Part shown: piece by piece, positions 1 through 4,959 of the stretch
Position numbering within the stretch: position 1 is the first letter of the stretch
Layout: every line of letters begins with the position of its first letter
From: Nitrospinota bacterium
GTDB lineage: Bacteria > UBA8248
NCBI GenBank assembly: GCA_011523725.1
Contig: WTGD01000141.1
Location: 1 to 5,802 of the forward strand
DNA length: 5,802 nt
Reading direction: 5' to 3'
Notes under the pieces: generated by a model
The model's database searches: none
What the model was told of the DNA's origin: nothing
Seen by the model: the letters and a program-made list of their open reading frames with translations, nothing else
Made by a program: the position numbers and the translations under genes

Positions 1-55
1 AATTTCCGAAAAATTCGATAAATTTCGATAAATTCACGGGGTTTTTCGATAAATT
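1..55. repeat. AT-rich repeat with about 10-bp phasing
   Basis: The core TTCGATAAATT occurs exactly at 14-24, 24-34 and 45-55, so the copies start 10 and then 21 bp apart, close to one and two DNA helical turns. A degenerate copy (TTCCGAAAAATT) lies at 4-15, so the first 34 bases read as a tandem 10-bp unit resembling AATTTCGATA. The array may continue past the left edge. The rest of 1-165 holds no supported gene. One plus-strand frame is open from base 3 to a TGA at 81-83, so the tail of a gene entering from the left cannot be excluded, but its translation is low-complexity and unrecognised. Function unknown; it could be a phased protein-binding site or a decayed repeat. Confidence 0.6.
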
Positions 56-56
56 A

Positions 57-70
57 CCGAACATGTTCGG
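57..70. other. Perfect 14-bp palindrome, possible operator or weak terminator
   Basis: CCGAACATGTTCGG equals its own reverse complement. It lies 1 bp beyond the last TTCGATAAATT copy. On the plus strand a T5 run follows at 74-78, so a short hairpin (5-bp stem, CATG loop) could act as a weak terminator for a gene entering from the left. The same symmetry would suit a dimeric regulator. On the minus strand no T tract follows it, so it is a poor terminator for the acyl-CoA dehydrogenase operon. The palindrome itself is certain; its role is not. Confidence 0.4.
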
Positions 71-165
71 GACTTTTTACTGAAACATATTCAAGAGGTT
101 ACGGATTTCAGCCGCCCGTTTCCGAGGCAATTCGGGCAAAAAAGTCTTCCGGGGTTATGTAAAAT

Positions 166-1320
166 TCAAGCGGGGTATTTCTCCACCAGTCGCTTCGCGA
201 TCACGATCCGCTGGATGTCGTTCGTGCCCTCGCCCACCTGCAGGAGAATGGAGTCGCGGTAATAGCGCTCGACCGGCAACTCCTTGATGTAGCCGTATCC
301 CCCGTGGATGTGCACGGCGGCTTCGGACGCTCGCTGGCAGGCGTCGGAGGCGAAGAGCTTCGCCATGCCGGCCTCGAGGTCGCACCGCACGCCCTGGTCC
401 TTCATGCGCGCCGCGCGGTAGGTGAGCTGGCGGGCCGCTTCCAGGGAGGTGGCCATGTCGGCGAGCTTTATCTGGATGGCCTGGTGCTCGGCGATGGGCT
501 TGCCCATGCTCTTTCTCTGCTGGGCGTATTTGATGGAATCCTCAAAGCAGGCGGCATGAAGCCCCACCGCCCGGGCGGCCACCTGGATACGGCCCAACTC
601 CAGGGCCGCCATGAGCTGGTGGAATCCCCTGTTCTCCTCTCCAATCAGGTACGAAGCCGGGACCGGGCAATCGTCAAAAACCAGCTCTCCCGTCCGAAGC
701 CCCTTGTAGCCCATCTTGTCCAGATGGCGGCTGGCGCTGAAACCGGGCAGATTCCTGTCCATGAGGATGCAACTGATCCCCCGGGTGGGTTTCTCCGCCT
801 TGGGGTTCGTGCGGGCCATGATCGCGAAATGCGTGGCGTTCTCGCTGTTGGTGATGAACATTTTCGAGCCGTTGACGATGTAGTCCTGCCCCTCCCGGCG
901 GGCGGACGTTCTCAAGGCCGCGACGTCGGAACCCCCATCCGCCTCGGTGATGCCGATACCGAAGCGCATTTTCCCCTCAGCCACCCGGGGAAGCCAGTCC
1001 TGGCGCTGTTCGTCGTTGCCGAATTCGTTGATCATCCATCCCACCATCGAATGGGCGCCCAGCACGCCGGTCAGGCTCATCCAGCCCCGTGCCAACTCTT
1101 CGGTCAAAACCGTGAAGCTCATCGCGTCCATCTCGCTGCCGCCATAACACTCCGGCACGAGCGCGCCGAAATACCCCAGTTCCTTCATCCGGTTGACCAG
1201 TGGATGGGGGTACTCGTCTTTATGCTCATACTCGCTGGCGACCGGAATCACTTCCTGATTCACGAATTGCCGAACGCTGCTTTGCAGCGCGGTCTGAAAC
1301 TCGTTCAACTGAACATCCAT
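166..1320 (-). CDS. Acyl-CoA dehydrogenase (FAD-dependent)
   Basis: A complete 384-residue acyl-CoA dehydrogenase, the usual length for the short/medium/branched-chain families. These soluble flavoproteins desaturate acyl-CoA at the alpha-beta position and normally pass electrons to electron-transfer flavoprotein. The N-terminal helical domain covers about residues 1-115. The middle beta domain begins with the FAD/substrate signature FGIGITEADGGSD (about 119-131) and includes MFITNSENATHFAIMART. The C-terminal helical domain contains the ALELGR helix and ends with YYRDSILLQVGEGTNDIQR. Glu364 in GEGTNDIQR (codon 229-231) sits where the catalytic base lies in medium-chain and butyryl-CoA dehydrogenases, and the alternative isovaleryl-type position in LELGR is Gly. 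The ATG at 1320 has an AGGAG 7 nt upstream. It is second in an operon behind a [2Fe-2S] ferredoxin gene. Substrate chain length cannot be read from the sequence. No obvious intrinsic terminator follows the stop. Confidence 0.95.
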   Translation of the reverse strand: MDVQLNEFQTALQSSVRQFVNQEVIPVASEYEHKDEYPHPLVNRMKELGYFGALVPECYGGSEMDAMSFTVLTEELARGWMSLTGVLGAHSMVGWMINEFGNDEQRQDWLPRVAEGKMRFGIGITEADGGSDVAALRTSARREGQDYIVNGSKMFITNSENATHFAIMARTNPKAEKPTRGISCILMDRNLPGFSASRHLDKMGYKGLRTGELVFDDCPVPASYLIGEENRGFHQLMAALELGRIQVAARAVGLHAACFEDSIKYAQQRKSMGKPIAEHQAIQIKLADMATSLEAARQLTYRAARMKDQGVRCDLEAGMAKLFASDACQRASEAAVHIHGGYGYIKELPVERYYRDSILLQVGEGTNDIQRIVIAKRLVEKYPA

Positions 1321-1327
1321 TTCACCG

Positions 1328-1332
1328 CTCCT
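1328..1332 (-). promoter_or_regulatory. Shine-Dalgarno site of the acyl-CoA dehydrogenase gene
   Basis: AGGAG on the minus strand, 7 nt from the ATG at 1320, inside the 42-bp gap after the ferredoxin stop. It supports that start and translation from a shared mRNA. Confidence 0.8.
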
Positions 1333-1362
1333 GGAATTACACGCGATAACAGCCCTTCATCT

Positions 1363-1704
1363 TCAACCAAACAACGAAAGCCCGCTCATCTCTTCGGGTA
1401 TCAGGAGCCGCTCCACGGGCTCTCCGTTTTCCAAATGTTTTTCAACGATCTCTTCTGCATCTTCAGGCCTCACGCCGCCATACCAGACATTATCGGGCAT
1501 CACACAAACAACGGCGCCATTCTCGCAAACATCCATGCAACTCGTCGCGAGAATGCGCGCCTGACTCTTGAGATTTTTCTCTTCCAGAAGGGATTTCATC
1601 CGTTCGCGGACTTCCAGGGAACCGCAGTTGGCGCAACTTCCCTTGGGATGATCCATCGCACGCTCGTTCGTACACACCAAAACGTAGCGTTTCTGTTTGA
1701 ACAT
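1363..1704 (-). CDS. Thioredoxin-like [2Fe-2S] ferredoxin
   Basis: A 113-residue protein of the thioredoxin-fold [2Fe-2S] ferredoxin family (Clostridium pasteurianum 2Fe-2S ferredoxin, Aquifex Fd4, NuoE-like domains). Cys11, Cys24, Cys56 and Cys60 fall at the numbering I recall for the C. pasteurianum cluster ligands. Flanking family motifs are HPKGSC before Cys24, and NVWYGGVRPEDAEEIVEKHL followed by GEPVERLL in the C-terminal half. Two additional cysteines, Cys27 and Cys67, are not expected ligands. A longer frame begins at 1755, but I chose the ATG at 1704: known members begin at the same point relative to Cys11, and a GGAG lies 8 nt upstream. It is the first gene of the minus-strand operon, 42 bp before the acyl-CoA dehydrogenase. 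Its redox partner is not shown by the sequence; a cytosolic one-electron carrier or redox sensor role is likely. Confidence 0.92.
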   Translation of the reverse strand: MFKQKRYVLVCTNERAMDHPKGSCANCGSLEVRERMKSLLEEKNLKSQARILATSCMDVCENGAVVCVMPDNVWYGGVRPEDAEEIVEKHLENGEPVERLLIPEEMSGLSLFG

Positions 1705-1712
1705 CACGCCTG

Positions 1713-1716
1713 CTCC
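1713..1716 (-). promoter_or_regulatory. Shine-Dalgarno site deciding the ferredoxin start
   Basis: GGAG on the minus strand, 8 nt from the ATG at 1704. It favours the 113-aa product over the 130-aa reading that begins at 1755. Confidence 0.65.
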
Positions 1717-1856
1717 GGGGTTTGACGATGAATCGGATATCCTTGCGTTTCCCAAAGAGGCACCCGAGTTGCTCTCGACCCTCGTTCGGATGCCGTAAGG
1801 AAGCTAACATTTCTGAAGCCTGCGTTCAACGGAAATCTCTTTTCCCTTTGTTTGTA

Positions 1857-1884
1857 TTGACGGCTCAAAACGGCATAATATATT
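1857..1884 (+). promoter_or_regulatory. Sigma70-type promoter of the lutA-lutBC operon
   Basis: A -35 box TTGACG (1857-1862) and a -10 box TATATT (1879-1884) are separated by 16 bp, each one mismatch from consensus. The predicted start of transcription is near 1891, giving a leader of about 27 nt before the lutA ATG. The surrounding AT-rich stretch lies between divergent operons. I did not find an equally good promoter for the minus-strand ferredoxin operon in 1705-1917; a TATTAT on the minus strand at 1875-1880 has no properly spaced -35 box. Confidence 0.6.
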
Positions 1885-1891
1885 GATATCA
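1884..1891. promoter_or_regulatory. Short palindrome at the lutA transcription start, possible operator
   Basis: TGATATCA is a perfect 8-bp palindrome that begins at the last base of the predicted -10 box and spans the predicted start of transcription. That is a common place for a repressor site. It is too short to be convincing alone, and no regulator gene is in the window. Confidence 0.2.
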
Positions 1892-1906
1892 GTCTGTACA
1901 TTCTCT

Positions 1907-1910
1907 GGAG
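1907..1910 (+). promoter_or_regulatory. Shine-Dalgarno site of lutA
   Basis: GGAG 7 nt before the ATG at 1918. The next codon, at 1921, is also ATG, so the protein could begin one residue later. Confidence 0.75.
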
Positions 1911-1917
1911 ATAGCGG

Positions 1918-2691
1918 ATGATGTCTTCTGAAACGCATGAGAACCGACCCAAACGTGTCATCCTCTTCGCCACGTGTCTGGTAGATCAGTTCTTCCCCGA
2001 AGTCGGCGAGGCAACTGTCCATTTGCTCGAGAGGGCGGATATCGATGTTATTTATCCGGAAGGACTCACCTGTTGCGGACTCCCTCACTTCAACAACGGC
2101 TTCAGGGCCGAGGCAAGGAAAATTCTCGAAACCCAGTTACACTTGCTGGAGGACGACATTCCGATCATCGTTCCCTCGGGGTCTTGCGGCTGGATGCTCA
2201 AATGCGTCTTGCCCACCTTGTTCCCGGCCGACCCTTGGGAGCGGGAAAAGGCCGCGCAAATCGCCGGGCGCGTCATTGAGTTGTCCCAATTCCTTTGCAA
2301 GATAAAAGTGGAGGATTTCGGCGCAACGCTTCCCGGGAAAACCGTCTATCACGATTCTTGCCATCTTCTGCGTGGCATGGGGGAAAACCAAACGCCCCGC
2401 CAGTGCCTCGACATGGTGGCCGAGAACCGGGAGGAATTGCCTGATTGCGACCGCTGCTGCGGGTTCGGCGGCTCGTTCGCCGTTAAATTTCCGGAAGTCT
2501 CATGCGCCATGCTTGAAGAGAAGATCAAATCCGCCGAGGAAGTCGACGCTACCTGGCTCGTGGCGGCAGACGCCGGCTGCATGCTGCATATTTCGGGTGG
2601 ATTATCGAGGCGAAACTCACAAATCAAACTCCTCCATCTTGCGCAGGCCCTCTCCGGACCGAACAATCCGGGCTGGCCCGAGGAAGACTAG
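1918..2691 (+). CDS. lutA: LutA-type (Fe-S)-binding subunit of L-lactate oxidation complex
   Basis: A 257-residue protein with two CCG (cysteine-rich) domains, the fold shared by LutA/YkgE, GlcF and heterodisulfide reductase HdrB. The first domain has Cys20, then Cys52-Cys53-Gly54 after 31 residues, and SGSC ending at Cys90. The second has Cys148 (HDSCH), Cys180-Cys181-Gly182 after 31 residues (CCGFGGSFAVK), and Cys221 in DAGC. These cysteines should hold an Fe-S cluster. In Bacillus subtilis LutA works with LutB and LutC to oxidise L-lactate to pyruvate; YkgE is the E. coli counterpart. The protein is slightly longer than those homologues (about 240 aa), the extra length being at the ends. 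There is no signal peptide or membrane segment, so it is cytoplasmic. It leads a two-gene operon, with the LutB-LutC fusion 2 bp downstream, which makes LutA a safer call than a glycolate oxidase or Hdr subunit. Confidence 0.92.
   Translation: MMSSETHENRPKRVILFATCLVDQFFPEVGEATVHLLERADIDVIYPEGLTCCGLPHFNNGFRAEARKILETQLHLLEDDIPIIVPSGSCGWMLKCVLPTLFPADPWEREKAAQIAGRVIELSQFLCKIKVEDFGATLPGKTVYHDSCHLLRGMGENQTPRQCLDMVAENREELPDCDRCCGFGGSFAVKFPEVSCAMLEEKIKSAEEVDATWLVAADAGCMLHISGGLSRRNSQIKLLHLAQALSGPNNPGWPEED
2680..2685 (+). promoter_or_regulatory. Shine-Dalgarno site deciding the TTG start of lutBC
   Basis: GAGGAA lies within the last codons of lutA, 8 nt before the TTG at 2694. No in-frame ATG occurs until residue 110 of the product, which already lies inside the first LUD domain, so the TTG is the credible start. 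The site being inside lutA suggests translational coupling. Confidence 0.7.
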
Positions 2692-2693
2692 GC

Positions 2694-4814
2694 TTGAATA
2701 CGCCTTTCAACGAACGCGCTAATTCCGCGCTGATAAACCTCCCTCTTCAAGAAGCCCTTCAGGCAGCTACGGGCAAATTCGCCAACCAGCGCGCGCAGGC
2801 CTTTGAGTCGACTGCCGCACCGCTCGCATTGCGGGCGAAAGCGAGAGAAATCCGCAGGAAAACGTTCGACGAGATCGACAAACATCTCGAAACCTTGTTC
2901 GCGAGCCTACAGAATCTCGGCGTGCATGTTCACTCTGCGCCCGATGCGGATTCCGCAAAACGAACCATCCTCGAAATCGCCCGCAAACATGGGGTCGAAA
3001 CGGTCGTCAAGAGCAAGTCCATGGCATCGGAGGAGATCCACCTGAATCAGGCACTGGAGGCGGCGGGGATCACCCCCTACGAAACCGACCTGGGCGAATG
3101 GATACTACAACTGGCCAACGAGACGCCGAGCCACCTCGTGGCGCCAGCCATCCACAAGACGTTGAAGCAAGTGCAAGACCTTTTCCGCGAAAAAGTAGAC
3201 CCAAACGCAGGCTCGGACCCCCAGGAGCTCACATCAATCGCTCGCAAGAAACTGAGAACGGAATTCCTGCGTGCGGGTATGGGAATCAGCGGCGTGAATT
3301 TCGCCGTGGCGGAAACCGGAACGCTATGTCTTGTCACGAACGAGGGAAACGGACGACTCGTCACTACCTTGCCCAAAGTCCATGTCGCCATTATGGGGTT
3401 CGAAAAAGTAGTGCCCACGCTGCGAGACACACTTACGCTCCTCTCAGTGCTTCCCCGCAGCGCAACGGGCCAAAAACTCACCAGCTATTTCACCATGCTC
3501 ACCGGACCAAGAAAAGAAAACGAAGCGGACGGACCCGATGAAGTTCATCTCGTACTCCTCGATGGAGGACGCTCCAGACACCTCGGGACCCCATTTCAGG
3601 AAGCATTTCATTGCATCCGCTGCGGAGCTTGTCAAAACGCCTGCCCGGTCTTCCAGACGGTCGGCGGCCATACATACGACTCCGTATACGGAGGGCCGAT
3701 CGGCTCGATATTAAGTCCTATGCTCCGCGGCCTTGACGTTTCTGGCGAACTTCCCGCGGCATCGAGTCTATGCGGCGCTTGTATGGACGCCTGCCCCGTA
3801 TTCGTCGACATTCCCCGCATGTTGCTGGAAATGAGAGAAGCGAGAACGGTCAAAAAAAATAACGCGCTGATGGAAAGATTCTCATTCCGCTTGCTCGGCA
3901 TGGCGATGCGCAAACCTTTCGTTTGGGAAACGGGGTTCAAGGTAGGGTCCGTTTTTTCTAGATTCCTGAACGCCAAAACAGCGTCATGGTTACCAGGACC
4001 TATGGGATCGTGGGCGCAGGGGCGCGAACTCCCAAGAATCGCGAAAAAAAGTTTCCGCGCGCGCTGGCGGGAGAAACAACGAAGGGGCATCGATTCGTCT
4101 GCAGCACCTCATGACACGCAACGAACCAGCGCTCAGGAGATGGTAATCGAAAAGACCCACCAAGCCCTGGAGTTGGCACACGGCTTGTCGCACGGCCACT
4201 TTGAAAGCACCGAAGGCCCACTGCCGGAAATCAGCGTCCCAGACGCCGCTACCCGCTTCGCGGCAGAGTTCGAAGCGGTAGCAAATCCCGTTCATCGTCC
4301 ACATTCCGTGGATCACGTTCGGGAATATCTGCTCGATCTGGCGGCCAAATGGAAAGAATACCCCGTCGCCATCAGCGACGGCCTGCCGATCGAAGTAACT
4401 GCTTGGCTAAGGGATGAAGGGTTTGACGTGATTTCCCCATCGAACGAGGGGGATAACCGCGACGCCATCGCCCGCTGCGGCATCGGGATTACAGGCTGCG
4501 ACTGGGCGATTGCGGAAACGGGCAGTATCGTCTTGCGGAGCGGGCCCGGTCATCCGCGCCTTCACTCCCTGCTTCCGGAAACTCACCTGGCCCTCATTCC
4601 CGAAAAGAACATCCTGCCCCATATCTCCTCGCTGGGTCCTGAACTCGAAAGAATCCTCATGCAAGGAGAAGGCACCTCGCCCAGTTGCGTCAATATCATC
4701 ACAGGACCCAGTCGTTCGGCCGACATTGCCCTGACGCTCATCAAAGGTGTGCATGGTCCGCGTGATGTCTTTGCAATTATCGTCCCGGAAACGCTCATCG
4801 CGGGAGTTCTTTAG
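2694..4814 (+). CDS. LutB-LutC fusion, L-lactate oxidation complex Fe-S/LUD protein
   Basis: A 706-residue protein that joins in one chain two subunits which are separate in Bacillus subtilis and E. coli (LutB/YkgF about 475 aa, LutC/YkgG about 240 aa). Residues about 1-465 match LutB: an N-terminal LUD domain (VVKSKSMASEEI, TDLGEWILQL, GISGVNFAVAETGTLCLVTN, LPKVHVAIMG), then a dicluster ferredoxin module with Cys307, Cys310, Cys313 and Cys317 (CIRCGACQNACP), and a second motif with Cys360, Cys363 and Cys367 where Ser357 replaces the first Cys. The C-terminal LutB tail continues to about 460. A polar linker (about 462-510) leads to a LutC-like LUD domain (about 515-700) with GIGITGCDWAIAETGSIVLR and LPETHLALIPEKNILPHI. 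The protein thus carries two related LUD domains. With LutA it should convert L-lactate to pyruvate in the cytoplasm. The start is a TTG 2 bp after the lutA stop. No frameshift is involved; the frame is open throughout. Confidence 0.93.
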   Translation: MNTPFNERANSALINLPLQEALQAATGKFANQRAQAFESTAAPLALRAKAREIRRKTFDEIDKHLETLFASLQNLGVHVHSAPDADSAKRTILEIARKHGVETVVKSKSMASEEIHLNQALEAAGITPYETDLGEWILQLANETPSHLVAPAIHKTLKQVQDLFREKVDPNAGSDPQELTSIARKKLRTEFLRAGMGISGVNFAVAETGTLCLVTNEGNGRLVTTLPKVHVAIMGFEKVVPTLRDTLTLLSVLPRSATGQKLTSYFTMLTGPRKENEADGPDEVHLVLLDGGRSRHLGTPFQEAFHCIRCGACQNACPVFQTVGGHTYDSVYGGPIGSILSPMLRGLDVSGELPAASSLCGACMDACPVFVDIPRMLLEMREARTVKKNNALMERFSFRLLGMAMRKPFVWETGFKVGSVFSRFLNAKTASWLPGPMGSWAQGRELPRIAKKSFRARWREKQRRGIDSSAAPHDTQRTSAQEMVIEKTHQALELAHGLSHGHFESTEGPLPEISVPDAATRFAAEFEAVANPVHRPHSVDHVREYLLDLAAKWKEYPVAISDGLPIEVTAWLRDEGFDVISPSNEGDNRDAIARCGIGITGCDWAIAETGSIVLRSGPGHPRLHSLLPETHLALIPEKNILPHISSLGPELERILMQGEGTSPSCVNIITGPSRSADIALTLIKGVHGPRDVFAIIVPETLIAGVL

Positions 4815-4883
4815 AACACACCCGCCTTCAAGGTAGACAAACCTCATCCCCAAGCCGTGACGAAACATTGCTTCCGATGAAAA

Positions 4884-4938
4884 CGACAAACCCCTCGAGT
4901 GAATAGTCCACCCGAGGGGTTTGTCGGTCCCGTTTTTT
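4884..4938. terminator. Bidirectional intrinsic terminator between lutBC and glnA
   Basis: A perfect 14-bp stem pairs 4884-4897 (CGACAAACCCCTCG) with 4913-4926, around a 15-nt loop that can form three more pairs past one mismatch. On the plus strand a T6 run follows at 4933-4938, after 6 nt. On the minus strand TTTT (4883-4880) follows the stem directly and an A6 tract precedes it. It lies between the convergent stops at 4814 and 4960, so it probably serves both genes. The minus-strand side looks closer to textbook form. Confidence 0.85.
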
Positions 4939-4959
4939 CAGAATCGGTGATACAGAAAT

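Noticed and set aside
1..55. CRISPR array or IS end
   Set aside because: Units of about 10 bp without unique spacers do not fit CRISPR, and there is no transposase, terminal inverted repeat pair or target duplication in view.
57..70. SOS (LexA) box reading of CCGAACATGTTCGG
   Set aside because: The Gram-positive LexA site has GAAC and GTTC separated by 4 bases; here the spacing is 2, and no SOS gene is adjacent.
114..137. Hairpin GCCCG...CGGGC as terminator of the acyl-CoA dehydrogenase operon
   Set aside because: The stem is only 5 bp with a long loop, and the T tract on the minus strand (143-138) precedes the stem instead of following it.
304..1725. A 473-codon plus-strand open frame lying opposite the acyl-CoA dehydrogenase and ferredoxin genes
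   Set aside because: The two minus-strand genes in the same interval match known families over their full length and have Shine-Dalgarno sites. The antisense translation resembles no family and spans both genes and the gap between them. It is a composition shadow.
1705..1755. N-terminal extension of the ferredoxin from an ATG at 1755
   Set aside because: The 17 extra residues have no counterpart in known members, and the internal ATG at 1704 has the better Shine-Dalgarno site.
1704..2088. Minus-strand open frames across the divergent intergenic region and the start of lutA
   Set aside because: They overlap the lutA coding region and promoter, lack recognisable motifs, and are best explained as shadows.
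3612..3878. Loss of the first cysteine in the second [4Fe-4S] motif of LutB (Ser357 before Cys360, Cys363, Cys367) as a sign of inactivation
   Set aside because: As I recall, many LutB proteins have Ser at this position (ASSLCGAC-type motifs), so it looks like a family variant, not damage.
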